Below, one piece after another: positions 25,653 to 34,355 of a DNA stretch of 64,000 nucleotides (within the stretch, counting starts at the first letter, position 1; each line of letters starts with the position of its first letter). Source of the DNA: Saccharothrix longispora (GTDB taxonomy: Bacteria; Actinomycetota; Actinomycetes; Mycobacteriales; Pseudonocardiaceae); contig NZ_NSDM01000021.1 in the NCBI RefSeq assembly GCF_030852425.1, positions 55,680 to 119,679 on the forward strand, in the 5' to 3' direction. Position numbers and translations under genes: made by a program. The notes below the pieces were generated by a model that was not told the origin of the DNA, did no database searches, and saw only the letters and a list, made by a program, of their open reading frames with translations.

Positions 25653-26060
25653 GTGAACGCGGCACTGGAGTTCAAGGCACGCGTCGAGTCCGGCGACGTC
25701 GTGGGCGCCACCGGGCTGTTCGCCGACGACGTCGTGCTGCACAGCCCGGTGAAGTTCCGGCCGTTCGAGGGGATCGACGCGGTGCGCGCGCTGTTCCGCG
25801 TGCTCCAGCGGACCTTCGCGGACTTCCGCTACGTCGGGCAGTACGACGGCCCGAACGGGCACGTGCTGCACTTCCGCACCCTCGTGGAGGGCAAGCAGGT
25901 CGAGGGGATCGACCTGCTCGAACTCGACGACGAGGGCCGGATCGGCGCGATCACCGTGATGATCCGCCCGCAGTCGGCCCTGATCGCCGTGGGCGAGGCG
26001 ATCCTGGCGGGCCTGGTGGCGGACGGCGTCGTGCCGGCGGGCGGTCCGACCCCGAGCTGA
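25653..26060 (+). CDS. SnoaL/NTF2-like protein
   Basis: A 135-residue cone-shaped alpha+beta-barrel protein of the NTF2/SnoaL superfamily (FKARVESGDVVGATGLFADDVVLHSPV, then HVLHFRTLVEGKQVEGIDLLELD). Such folds serve as small-molecule binders, cyclases or hydrolases. GTG 25653 follows GAGGAG. It is the last gene of the padR operon, so it may process or bind the reductase substrate or product; this is inference from position. Confidence 0.85.
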   Translation: MNAALEFKARVESGDVVGATGLFADDVVLHSPVKFRPFEGIDAVRALFRVLQRTFADFRYVGQYDGPNGHVLHFRTLVEGKQVEGIDLLELDDEGRIGAITVMIRPQSALIAVGEAILAGLVADGVVPAGGPTPS

Positions 26061-26071
26061 ACGCGGGCCGT

Positions 26072-26147
26072 GCGCTATCGTGCAGCGCCGGCGGTGTTCA
26101 GCAGCGCAGCACCCGGGCGATCGACTCCCGCAGACCTCGCGGGAGTC
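26072..26147 (+). promoter_or_regulatory. Two hairpins in GAF-ANTAR leader
   Basis: Hairpin 1 is GCGCT(ATCGTGC)AGCGC at 26072-26088; hairpin 2 is the perfect 9-bp stem GACTCCCGC(AGACCTC)GCGGGAGTC at 26123-26147, 21 bases before the ATG and next to the GAAGGGG box. ANTAR proteins bind tandem stem-loops in target RNAs, so an autoregulatory leader is conceivable, but the loops are 7 nt rather than the usual hexaloops with A1 and G4. Confidence 0.4.
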
Positions 26148-26168
26148 CACTCGCGAAGGGGTGCACCG

Positions 26169-26918
26169 ATGACGGGCGACCGGAGCGCGTTCCTGCGCCT
26201 CGCTTCCGGGCTTGCGGAGATGTCCCGGCTGATGGGCGAGGAGGACTACGAGGCCACCGCCCGGCGGTTCGTCGCCCACCTGGTCCAGGAGGTGCCGGGG
26301 TGCGACCTCGCGTTCATCGCGGTGGGCCGCGACGACGGCGCCGAGGTCGTCGCCTCGACCGGTGGACCGCTCGACGACACCGGCCGCGTCGACCGGGACG
26401 GCCCGGTGGCCGAGGTGCTGCGCCACCGCGAACCGCGCCGCCTGGAGGACACGCGGGAGGACCGCCGATGGCCGCTGTTCGCCTCCCGGCTCGCGCTCCG
26501 CAGCTACCGCAGCTGCCTGGTGCTGCCCGTGCCCACCGAGCGCTCCCCCGGCGCGGCCGTCGCCCTGCTCTCCCGCGCGCCGCACCGGTTCGACGACCAC
26601 GCCTACGACCTGGTCCTGCTGGTCACCCTGCACACCGGGATCGTGCTCGACAACGTCGAGGTGCTGCACCACAGCAGGCGGATGGTGGAGCACCTGACCA
26701 CCGCGCTCGGCACCCGGCACACCATCGGCCTGGCCCAGGGCCTGCTGATGCGCCACTTCGCGCACGGCGCCGACACCGGTTTCGCCCTGCTGCGCCGGGC
26801 GTCCCAGCACGCCAACCGGAAGCTGCGCGACGTGGCCGCCGACCTGGTGGACGCGCACGAGCGGAACGAGTTCCACCAGGCGCTGGTCCGGCACCGCATC
26901 GACCCGGCGACCATGTAG
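26169..26918 (+). CDS. GAF and ANTAR domain RNA-binding regulator
   Basis: A 249-residue sensor-regulator: a GAF domain (about 25-170) for small-ligand or redox sensing and a C-terminal ANTAR domain (about 185-235; TIGLAQGLLMRHFAHGADTGFALLRRASQHANRKLRDVA). ANTAR domains bind paired RNA hairpins and prevent transcription termination. ATG 26169 has GAAGGGG upstream; earlier in-frame GTG at 26070 would translate through the hairpin leader and is not supported. The gene is monocistronic. GAF-ANTAR proteins are abundant in actinobacteria and their targets are mostly unknown. Confidence 0.9.
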   Translation: MTGDRSAFLRLASGLAEMSRLMGEEDYEATARRFVAHLVQEVPGCDLAFIAVGRDDGAEVVASTGGPLDDTGRVDRDGPVAEVLRHREPRRLEDTREDRRWPLFASRLALRSYRSCLVLPVPTERSPGAAVALLSRAPHRFDDHAYDLVLLVTLHTGIVLDNVEVLHHSRRMVEHLTTALGTRHTIGLAQGLLMRHFAHGADTGFALLRRASQHANRKLRDVAADLVDAHERNEFHQALVRHRIDPATM

Positions 26919-26975
26919 GGACACCCGCCGCGCGCCCGACGTCGCGTCTCGCTTGGACTTGCACCGGAACAGCCG

Positions 26976-27003
26976 TTGCTTCCGCCGCGACTTTCCGTAG
27001 CGT
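26976..27003 (+). promoter_or_regulatory. Possible promoter of SGNH esterase gene
   Basis: TTGCTT at 26976-26981 and TAGCGT at 26998-27003 are separated by 16 bp, resembling housekeeping -35 and -10 elements, about 45 bases before the esterase start. Based on pattern only. Confidence 0.3.
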
Positions 27004-27045
27004 CGGGGTCGAACCGCCGCCCCGCCCGCACCGGAAGGAAGACCC

Positions 27046-28095
27046 ATGGCCCGAACACCCCGACTGCTCGCCGCCGTCGCCGCGCTCGCGGCCCTCGTCA
27101 CGGCGTCCGCGATGAGCGCGGCCCAGGCCGGGTCCGACGTCGCGCCCGCGGCGGCGGTGCGGGTGATGCCGCTGGGCGACTCCATCACCGACGGCTTCAA
27201 CGTGCCCGGCGGCTACCGCGTCGACCTGTGGCGGAAGCTCGTCGCCGGCGGCCACTCCGTCGACTTCGTCGGCTCGATGGCCAACGGGCCGGGCAGCCTC
27301 GGCGACCGCGACCACGAGGGCCACTCCGGGTGGACGATCGCGCAGATCGACGCCAACATCACCACCTGGCTGCGCACCCACACCCCGCGCACGATCCTGC
27401 TGCACATCGGCACCAACGACATCTACGGCAGCAACCCCGGTGGCGCGCCGCAGCGCCTGTCGGCGCTGATCGACAAGATCACCGCCCAGGCGCCCGACGC
27501 GGTGCTCCTCGTCGCCACGATCACCCCGCTGTCCTCCTACGACGCGGCGGTGCGCACGTTCAACGCCGCCGTCCCCGGCATCGTGCGGAGCAAGGCCGAC
27601 GCGGGCGGGAAGGTGCACCTGGTCGACATGTACCGGGCGCTGACCACCGCCGACCTGGCCGACGGCGTGCACCCCGACGCCGGCGGCTACGCCAAGATGG
27701 CCACGACCTGGTACGACGCCCTGCGCTCGATCCCGGGCAGCATCGACGACGGCGGTAGCACGCCGACCACCACCACCACGACGACCACCACTCGTCCGCC
27801 GGGTGCGTGCACGGCCGCGCACCGCGTCGTCGGCTCGTGGCAGGGCGGCTTCCAGGCGGAGGTCACGGTGACCGCCGGCGCGGTGCCGATCACCGGGTGG
27901 CGGGTCGACTGGACGCTGTCCGCCGGCCAGGCGGTCGACCAGGTCTGGGGCGGGGTGTCGAGCGGCAGCGGGTCGACGGCGGTCGTGCGCAACGCCGCCT
28001 GGAACGGCTCCCTGGCGTCCGGCGCCTCGGCGACGTTCGGCTACATCGGGGGCGGCGCCGCGTCGACGCCGACCCTCTCCTGCACCAGCCCGTGA
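27046..28095 (+). CDS. Secreted SGNH esterase with CBM2
   Basis: A 349-residue exported esterase. A signal peptide (about 1-28, AQA) precedes an SGNH hydrolase domain with block I GDSITDG (nucleophile near Ser46), block III GTND and block V DGVHPD, resembling CE3-type acetyl xylan esterases. A Pro/Thr linker rich in consecutive threonines (about 240-250) joins it to a C-terminal CBM2-type module (about 255-349; VVGSWQGGFQAEVTVTAG, ITGWRVDWTL, NAAWNG). The layout suggests deacetylation of plant polysaccharide while bound to cellulose. GGAAGGAAG precedes the ATG. It fits with the other CBM2 and GH proteins in this part of the window. Confidence 0.92.
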   Translation: MARTPRLLAAVAALAALVTASAMSAAQAGSDVAPAAAVRVMPLGDSITDGFNVPGGYRVDLWRKLVAGGHSVDFVGSMANGPGSLGDRDHEGHSGWTIAQIDANITTWLRTHTPRTILLHIGTNDIYGSNPGGAPQRLSALIDKITAQAPDAVLLVATITPLSSYDAAVRTFNAAVPGIVRSKADAGGKVHLVDMYRALTTADLADGVHPDAGGYAKMATTWYDALRSIPGSIDDGGSTPTTTTTTTTTRPPGACTAAHRVVGSWQGGFQAEVTVTAGAVPITGWRVDWTLSAGQAVDQVWGGVSSGSGSTAVVRNAAWNGSLASGASATFGYIGGGAASTPTLSCTSP

Positions 28096-28282
28096 CCGGA
28101 CCGGGCCACCGCCCTTCACCCCGAGGTGTGGTTGACCGGCGGCACGGGATCGGCGGGTGCGCGGACGGTACCGGTGTGGACGGTCGGTCAGCCGTTCGCG
28201 ATCCCGCTGCCGGATGATTACCACGGCACCGCAACGGAACTAGCCTCGGAGGTACGACCGGGTCCCGACGTGGAGGTGTGCC

Positions 28283-28762
28283 GTGCAGGTCCAGCCATGG
28301 CTCGTGGTGGCGCTCACCGGGGCGCTCGCCGGCGCCGGCGCGGCGGCGGACACCGGCGGCCGGGAGGCCACCGTGGAGGTGCTCAGCAAGCGGACGCTGA
28401 TGTCGGCGGCGGCGAGCCCCGTGGTGGGCAGCGGTTTCGTCAGCGGCGGCGAACTGCTCGACGCGCAGGGCGCCCGCGTCGGCGACGGGTTCTCGCACTG
28501 CGGCGTGGTCGCGGTGTCGGTGGCCGTGCCACCCGCCGTGACGACGCACTGCACGTCGGTGTTCCGCCTGGGCGACGGGGAGCTGCACCTGTCCGGCAGG
28601 CGCCACTACAGGTCGATCGCGGCCGGGTTCGACGACACGGCGGTGGCGGTCACCGGCGGCACCGGCGCGTACGCGAACGCACGCGGTGAGGGCAGGGCGG
28701 TCCGGGCGGGCAGCGGGGCCGAGGTGGGCTACCGGTTCACCTTCACGCTGGTCACCGACTGA
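28283..28762 (+). CDS. Secreted allene-oxide-cyclase-like barrel protein
   Basis: A 159-residue protein with a short signal peptide (about 1-21, ending AGAAA) and a beta-barrel pattern: GSGFVSGGELLDAQGARVGDG, then FRLGDGELHLSG and a late VTGGTGAYANARGEG. This final motif and the layout match the dirigent/allene-oxide-cyclase-like fold found in many actinobacterial secreted proteins of unknown role. GTG 28283 is preceded by TGGAGG. It overlaps the converging gene by 11 bp. No enzymatic function should be assumed. Confidence 0.75.
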   Translation: MQVQPWLVVALTGALAGAGAAADTGGREATVEVLSKRTLMSAAASPVVGSGFVSGGELLDAQGARVGDGFSHCGVVAVSVAVPPAVTTHCTSVFRLGDGELHLSGRRHYRSIAAGFDDTAVAVTGGTGAYANARGEGRAVRAGSGAEVGYRFTFTLVTD

Positions 28763-29816
28763 GCCCGAGCCCGCCGGCTGGATGCGGGCCGAGCAGCAGG
28801 TCGCCGCCGACCGGCAGGGCCGGTGCGCGGCGGTTGTCCACGACCACCAGCTCCGGCCGGTCCCCGGCACGCCACTGCCCGCCCGCCAGCGGGATGCGCG
28901 CCACGCCCGGCACCGGCCCGCCCGCCCAGTCGAGCACACCGGCCACCGTCGGCACCCGCGCGCCCGACAGCACCGCCGCCGCGCCCGCGCGGGAGGTCGA
29001 CCCGGTCGCGGCGTGGCACGCCACCTCCATCAGGGCGTGCGCCAACCCCAGCGGCTGCGACCACGGCGACCCGGTCGCCGTCTCGTAGGCCGCGGCGAGG
29101 TCGCGGCCCGTGCCGCCGGCGCGTTCCGGCGTCCACGACACGACCGTGGCGACCCGGTCCAGCACGTGGTGCCGCGCCACGGCGAAGGGGTAGGTCAGCC
29201 AGCGCGAGCAGGTGACGAGCCGGGGCCGGGCGCGGTGGAGGGCCGCCGCCAGGTCCGCCGCCGTGGCGGCGGAGGTCACCACCTCCAGGCCCGTCACGTC
29301 GGGCAGCCGCCAGGCCTCGCGGTACGGCAGGTCGACCAGCTCGTGCCCGCGGGCCTCGGCGACCGGCCGGAACCACCGCCGCAGCGCCCGCCCCTGCGCG
29401 CCGTCGTTCCACAGGCAGCCGACGCGCACCGGCCCCACCCGCTCCCACAGGTCGGCGAACACCTCGGCGATGTCGTCCAGCCCCCAGCCGAAGTGGAATG
29501 CCCAGCCGGCGTCGGGCACCCGCGCGGCGAACACCTGCCACGGCAGGGTCGTGGACACGCACGGCACCTCCCGCTCGACGCAGGCGGTGGCCACCGCGGG
29601 CAGCGTCTCCGTGCCGCCCAGCGTCACCACCAGCCGCGCGCCGGCCTCCGCAAGGGACGCGACGGCCGCACGCGCCCCGTCTGCGGTCGACGCGCTGTCG
29701 CGCACCAGCACGTCCACGGGCCACGGCAGGGCGCGCGCGGCGAAGTCGAGCGGCACGCCGAGCGGCGCCAGCCTCCCGGTCGACGCGAGGACGACCCCGA
29801 TCAGCGGTACCGGCAC
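28752..29816 (-). CDS. Type 1 periplasmic-binding-fold protein without signal peptide
   Basis: A 354-residue protein resembling the ligand-binding part of branched-chain amino acid-type ABC transporters (VPLIGVVLASTGRLAPLG at the start, LVVTLGGTETLPAVATACVEREVPCVSTTLPW, then GCLWNDGAQGRALRRWFRPVAEARGHELV). No export signal or lipobox is visible, so it may act in the cytoplasm as a sensor or domain relic rather than a transporter subunit. Start choice is uncertain: GTG 29816 fits the fold start but lacks a good ribosome binding site; GTG 29894 is possible. No permease genes are adjacent. Confidence 0.7.
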   Translation of the reverse strand: MPVPLIGVVLASTGRLAPLGVPLDFAARALPWPVDVLVRDSASTADGARAAVASLAEAGARLVVTLGGTETLPAVATACVEREVPCVSTTLPWQVFAARVPDAGWAFHFGWGLDDIAEVFADLWERVGPVRVGCLWNDGAQGRALRRWFRPVAEARGHELVDLPYREAWRLPDVTGLEVVTSAATAADLAAALHRARPRLVTCSRWLTYPFAVARHHVLDRVATVVSWTPERAGGTGRDLAAAYETATGSPWSQPLGLAHALMEVACHAATGSTSRAGAAAVLSGARVPTVAGVLDWAGGPVPGVARIPLAGGQWRAGDRPELVVVDNRRAPALPVGGDLLLGPHPAGGLGLSR

Positions 29817-29938
29817 AGCGGCACCGTACCGACGGCGACCGGCCACGATCGGGCGATCCCCGCCCGTCGCCCGCGGTCCGGCCGCCGATCGCACGAAGAC
29901 CTGGGTGGGGACGGGTCGGGCCGGTTAGGCTGCGCCGG

Positions 29939-30535
29939 GTGGACTTCTTCACCCCGCCCGACTCCCGGGCCGCCTCGGCGGCGCTGGAGGTCGTCCAGGA
30001 ACACGGCGAGCCCTGGCTGCTGAACCACTCGCTGCGCACCTACTCGTGGGCCTGCGCGCACGCCGCGCGGGAGGACGTCGCGCACGACGGCGAACTGCTG
30101 TACGTGGCGGCGCTGCTGCACGACCTCGGCCTGACCGCGCCGTTCGACAGCCACACCCTGTCGTTCGAGGAGGCGGGCGCGCGCGTCGCCCGCGTGTTCG
30201 CCGCGGGCGCGGGCTGGGGTCCGGCGCGGCGGGACCGGCTGGCCGAGGTGATCGTGCTGCACCTGCGCGACGACGTGCCCGCCGACGACGACCCGGAGGC
30301 GCACCTGCTCCAGGTGGCGGTGGGCGTCGACGTGTCGGGGCGCGGGGTGGACCTGTTCCCGCCGGGGTTCCGGGCCGAACTGCTGGACCGGTACCCCCGC
30401 CTGGGCTTCGCGGAGGCGTTCCTGGAGCGGATGCGCGACCAGGCCGAGCGGAAGCCCGGCTGCGCGGCGGCGGAGCTGCTGGCGACCGGGTGGGCCGACC
30501 GCGTCACGGGCAACCCGCTGGACCTGCCCGGCTAG
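29939..30535 (+). CDS. HD domain protein (cyanamide hydratase-like)
   Basis: A 198-residue HD-superfamily protein. The metal-binding histidines and aspartate are in LLNHSLRTYSWA (H) and LLYVAALLHDLGLT (HD), with a later LAEVIVLHLRDDV helix and VAVGVDVSG. The N-terminus DFFTPPDSRAASAALEVV resembles fungal/bacterial cyanamide hydratase-like HD proteins, which suggests small-molecule hydration or hydrolysis, though the substrate is not provable. GTG 29939 starts the conserved region, with only AGG upstream. A perfect hairpin overlaps its stop. Confidence 0.8.
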   Translation: MDFFTPPDSRAASAALEVVQEHGEPWLLNHSLRTYSWACAHAAREDVAHDGELLYVAALLHDLGLTAPFDSHTLSFEEAGARVARVFAAGAGWGPARRDRLAEVIVLHLRDDVPADDDPEAHLLQVAVGVDVSGRGVDLFPPGFRAELLDRYPRLGFAEAFLERMRDQAERKPGCAAAELLATGWADRVTGNPLDLPG

Positions 30536-30546
30536 CGGGCAGGTCC
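30520..30546. terminator. Bidirectional hairpin overlapping HD gene stop
   Basis: GGACCTGCCCG at 30520-30530 pairs perfectly with CGGGCAGGTCC at 30536-30546 around the loop GCTAG, which contains the TAG stop codon of the HD gene. The converging subtilase stop is 11 bp further, so both genes may use it. Confidence 0.7.
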
Positions 30547-30556
30547 GGCGGGGCGG

Positions 30557-33500
30557 TCACCTCAGGCCGTAGGCCCGGATGACCGTCTGGTCGACCGAGT
30601 TGCCCTCGGCGTCGCGCGCCTGCGCCTTGAGCGAGACGAACTCCGCCCCGGCCGGGTGCCGCACCGCGGCGATCCACCGCTCGCCCAACCTGACCAGCGG
30701 CACCGGCTTCCAGGTGGCGCCGTCGTCGTAGGACACCTGCACGGCCGTGCGGACCCCGGCGGACCCGGTGGCGCCGTTGCGCTGCACGTACACCGGGAAC
30801 GCGAACGGTCGCCCGGCGGCGGCCCGGTTGGACCGGTCGAGGGCGGGTGCGAAGCGCACGGCCAGCAGCGGCAGCGGCCGCGGGTCCTCCCCCGCCACCG
30901 TGTCCGAGGCGAACGTCCAGTCGGCCGCCACGCGCGTGGACAGCTCGGCCACGCCGGAGCGCCCGGCCTCGACGTGCAGCGCGTAGGTCCCCGGACCGGC
31001 GGGTACCGCGCCGCGGAAGTACCCGCTGTTCGGCTCGTCGCCGACCAGCACGCCGTCGCGGTGCAGCGTGGTCCTGGCGGAGTCGACCCGCGAGGACCCG
31101 AAGTGGTTCGGGTCCTGGTCGGTGAACAGCGGCACCGAGATCGCGATCTCGTCGCCGATGCGGCCCGCCCACTCGTCCGGGCGGTTCCCCACCGGGAAGG
31201 CCGGCCCGAACACGGCGGTGTTCCACCTCTCGGTGACCGTCCGGCCCGCGGTGAAGCGCCTCGGCCGGGCGGTCGACTGGTAGCCGTCCGACGGGAACGC
31301 CCGCGGGTCGGTCACCTGGTGGAAGTCGCCGTACCAGTCGAAGTCCGGCGAGTAGTACTCGGTGACCTCCAGCGGGAGGGGGCCGCCCGCCATCTGGTCG
31401 CGGAACCCCGTCGTGCCGGGTTTCGCCGACGCGGACAGCGACCTGACCTTCACCAGTTCCCGGCGCGGGAACGCCCGGTCGAGCGACTCGGGCACCGCGC
31501 CGTCGTGCCGCCACCCCACGGAGTACTGGTACGGGCTGCCGGCGTACGTCCCGTCGCCGTCGGGCCTGGCGAGCCTGGCCGCCGCGCTGAAGCTCGCCGC
31601 GCCGGGCGACGAGGTCGTCGACGGCGCGAACGCCAGGCCGGCGTCGGGCCGGAACCCGATGAACCCGTTGCCGGTCGTGCCCCAGGCCGTGGTGAGCGTG
31701 AAGAACGCCTCGGTGTGGCCCACCTCCGCGCCCGGCTCCTCCACGCGGAACCCGAGCGGCTCGCCGGCGCGCGCGTCGAACACGACCTCGCGCGGGCCGG
31801 AGACGGTGAAGGCGGGTTCGAGGAACTGGGTGTGGCGGCGGGTCCCCGGGTCCTGGACCGTCGCGTCGAGGTAGAACGTGCCCTTGGGCAGGCGCGTGAC
31901 GAGCGTGCCGGACGGGTCGTACCCGAGGTGCGCCTTCGGGTGGTCGAGGTCGACGAACCGGTGGGAGTACTCCGGGGTGGGTTCGCCGTCGTGGCCGAGG
32001 AACGTCACCTCCACGTCGTAGCTCTCGACCTCCTTGCCGACGCCGACCGGCGTGCGCAGCGTCGTCGCGCCGCCGGTGGCCACGACCACGCCGCCGTACA
32101 GTCCGTCCGGCCCGTCGACCGAGGTGCGGACGGTGAGGAAGACCGGCACCTCGCCGCGGGCGGGCACGGTGACCGTGGACGGGGACAGCTCGACCATGCC
32201 GGCGGGGGCCGGGTCGCCGTTCGGGTCGCGCAGGTCGGCGGTCACCTCCAGGGTCACCGGGGTCGCGCCTGGGTTGCGGTAGGCGAGCCGCGCCTCGATC
32301 GGCGCGTCGTCGCCGTGCGGCCAGCGCGCCGTGCCGAGGCTCAGCGACGCGGGCGACGACGCCACGGTCTGCTCGACGGCGGCGGCCACGTCGACCCGGC
32401 CCGCGCCCTGCTCGTGGACGGTCAGCCCGGCGTTGGGCTCCGCGTTGGCCATGAGCGTGCTCTTGAGCTCGGCGGGACCCCAGTCGGGGTGCCGGGCGGC
32501 CAGGATCGCCGCCGCGCCGGCCACGTGCGGCGCCGCCATCGAGGTGCCGGACAGCGCGACGTGCGCGTCGCCGACGGGGGTGCCGATGCGGCCGTTCGCC
32601 GCCTTCGCCGCGACGATGTCGACGCCCGGCGCGGTGATGTCCGGCTTGATCGCGCCGTCACCCCGGCGCGGCCCGCGCGAGGAGAACCCGGCGAGCCCGT
32701 CCGCCCGGTCCACCGCGCCCACGGTGAGGGCGTGCTCCGCCGCCGCCGGGCTGCCGATCGTCTCGTCGGACGGTCCGCTGTTGCCCGCCGCGACCACGAA
32801 CAGCGCCCCGGTGGTCCGGGTGAGCCGGTCGACGGCCTGCGACATGGGGTCGGTGCCGTCGGTGGGCATCGAGCTGCCGAGGCTCATGTTGACCACGTCG
32901 GCGCCCGCCGACGCGGCCCACTCCATGCCCGCGATGATGTCGGACTCGTAGCCGCCACCGTGGTCGCCCAGCACCTTGCCGTTGAGCACGACGCTGTCCG
33001 GCGCCACGCCCCGGTGCGCGCCGGAGCCGGTGATGGTGGCGGCGACGTGCGTGCCGTGGCCGACGTGGTCGTCGGTGTCGGGGCTGTCGCTGAAGTTGCG
33101 CGACTCCACGACGGCGCCCGCGAGGTCCGGGTGCCCGGCGTCGACGCCGGTGTCCAGCACGGCGACCCTGGCGCCCCGACCGGTGTGCCCGGCGGCCCAG
33201 GCGCCCGGCGCGCCGACCTGCGGGACGCTGCGGTCGAGCGTGGCGCGGACCGGGCCGTCCAGCCACACCTTCGCCACCCCGGCCGCCTGCGCGCCGGCCC
33301 AGAACGCGGTGTCCTTCGGTGCCCTCACCGCGTACCCGCCGATGCCGGGCAGCGGCCGCCCGGCGACGGCGGGGCCGTCCGACGTCACGATCAGCGGTGT
33401 GGTGCCGGTGGACCGGTCGTCGTACCCGGCGCGGATCAGGGCGGTCACGTCGAACAGCCGGTCGTCCAGCCGGCCGGACCGCAGGTCGTCCAGCACGTCG

Positions 33501-33796
33501 TCGGGCAGCACGTGCAGGTCGCCGCGCTCGTCGCGGCGCTGGACGAACGTCGTGTCGGCGCGCCCGGGGCCAGGGCGCACCTCGGCGCGGCCGGCGCGGA
33601 CCGTGACGACGTCGCCGGTCAGCAGGGTGACCGTGCCCTCCGGTTCGCGCGCCCCCGGTGACGGGGTCGCGGGTGGCGGGGCCGCGGCGTGTCGCGACCC
33701 GGGCGGTTCGGCGGACGCGGACAGGCCGGTCGTGGCGGTCATCGCGACCGCCACGACCAGCCCGAGCGCCAGCGGCGCCCTGGTTCTGCGGGACAT
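30557..33796 (-). CDS. Secreted S8 subtilisin-like peptidase, 1079 aa
   Basis: A large exported serine peptidase. After a signal peptide (about 1-30, ASA) and a propeptide region (about 55-190), the catalytic triad is clear: Asp215 in VAVLDTGVD, His247 in GHGTHV and Ser419 in SGTSMAAPHVAGA, with the oxyanion Asn in VVAAGNSG. The remaining 600 residues are beta-rich accessory domains, as in the large streptomycete subtilases. ATG 33796 was preferred to the frame start at 33814 because GGGGGAG precedes it. It presumably degrades extracellular protein together with the M28 aminopeptidase. Monocistronic, ending at a shared hairpin. Confidence 0.93.
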   Translation of the reverse strand: MSRRTRAPLALGLVVAVAMTATTGLSASAEPPGSRHAAAPPPATPSPGAREPEGTVTLLTGDVVTVRAGRAEVRPGPGRADTTFVQRRDERGDLHVLPDDVLDDLRSGRLDDRLFDVTALIRAGYDDRSTGTTPLIVTSDGPAVAGRPLPGIGGYAVRAPKDTAFWAGAQAAGVAKVWLDGPVRATLDRSVPQVGAPGAWAAGHTGRGARVAVLDTGVDAGHPDLAGAVVESRNFSDSPDTDDHVGHGTHVAATITGSGAHRGVAPDSVVLNGKVLGDHGGGYESDIIAGMEWAASAGADVVNMSLGSSMPTDGTDPMSQAVDRLTRTTGALFVVAAGNSGPSDETIGSPAAAEHALTVGAVDRADGLAGFSSRGPRRGDGAIKPDITAPGVDIVAAKAANGRIGTPVGDAHVALSGTSMAAPHVAGAAAILAARHPDWGPAELKSTLMANAEPNAGLTVHEQGAGRVDVAAAVEQTVASSPASLSLGTARWPHGDDAPIEARLAYRNPGATPVTLEVTADLRDPNGDPAPAGMVELSPSTVTVPARGEVPVFLTVRTSVDGPDGLYGGVVVATGGATTLRTPVGVGKEVESYDVEVTFLGHDGEPTPEYSHRFVDLDHPKAHLGYDPSGTLVTRLPKGTFYLDATVQDPGTRRHTQFLEPAFTVSGPREVVFDARAGEPLGFRVEEPGAEVGHTEAFFTLTTAWGTTGNGFIGFRPDAGLAFAPSTTSSPGAASFSAAARLARPDGDGTYAGSPYQYSVGWRHDGAVPESLDRAFPRRELVKVRSLSASAKPGTTGFRDQMAGGPLPLEVTEYYSPDFDWYGDFHQVTDPRAFPSDGYQSTARPRRFTAGRTVTERWNTAVFGPAFPVGNRPDEWAGRIGDEIAISVPLFTDQDPNHFGSSRVDSARTTLHRDGVLVGDEPNSGYFRGAVPAGPGTYALHVEAGRSGVAELSTRVAADWTFASDTVAGEDPRPLPLLAVRFAPALDRSNRAAAGRPFAFPVYVQRNGATGSAGVRTAVQVSYDDGATWKPVPLVRLGERWIAAVRHPAGAEFVSLKAQARDAEGNSVDQTVIRAYGLR

Positions 33797-33953
33797 GCGG
33801 ACTCCCCCTGTCACCGTGGCGGTACCTCACCGACCACCACTGCCCTCGGTGACCAGGACACCGCGGAGTGCCACGGGGTTGCTTCGGGAAAGCGCATTCA
33901 GGGGTCGACGTCCCCTCCGGCCCGGTCGCGGGCGGGTCATCCCACCCGGGCGG

Positions 33954-34142
33954 TCACCACAGGGTCGCGCCGGCGTCGGGCTGGTCGGGCGCGGGCGCGC
34001 CGTCGTCGACCTCGACCACGCTCACCCGGTCGTCGTCGATGTCCCACAGGCCCATCAGGCTGACGACCGCGTGCTCGACCCCGGCGCAGCGCTCACCCGG
34101 TAGGCCGGGCGGGAGCGCGATCCGGATTTCCCGGCTCTTCAC
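33954..34142 (-). CDS. Small acidic hypothetical protein, 62 aa
   Basis: GTG 34142 starts a short peptide MKSREIRIALPPGLPGERCAG, followed by VVSLMGLWDIDDDRVSVVEVDDG and an acidic, Pro-rich tail. Third-position GC is high and a G-rich stretch precedes the start, but no family is recognised. It lies between the subtilase promoter side and the divergent HAF-repeat gene. The call is tentative. Confidence 0.45.
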   Translation of the reverse strand: MKSREIRIALPPGLPGERCAGVEHAVVSLMGLWDIDDDRVSVVEVDDGAPAPDQPDAGATLW

Positions 34143-34355
34143 GACCCCATGATCGGCAGTGGCCACCGGGGGCGGCAATGACACGATCGAGCACTCCGGC
34201 GTTGCGCTCGTCGCGGCGGCGAGCGGATCGGGAACGGCGGAGCGGACCACCGGTCCCGCGTTTTGCGCTGTCCGGCCCACACCGTCTCGATGGGCTCGGG
34301 ACTACGGTCGAATCGATCCAGTGCGCCCTTCCGGACATCTCGCGATGGAGCGACC

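Noticed and set aside
26123..26147. Loop AGACCTC as an ANTAR hexaloop.
   Set aside because: The perfect stem leaves seven unpaired bases and position 4 is C, not G, so it does not satisfy the described ANTAR target rule; kept only as a hairpin.
28126..28689. Plus-strand frame starting MWLTGGTGSAG upstream of the barrel protein.
   Set aside because: It becomes arginine/alanine low complexity over the real gene in another frame, and has no family or supported start.
33900..33960. GGGG/CCCC stem near 33900 as a terminator or operator.
   Set aside because: Arms of only four bases around TCGACG; not distinguishable from chance in this GC-rich DNA.
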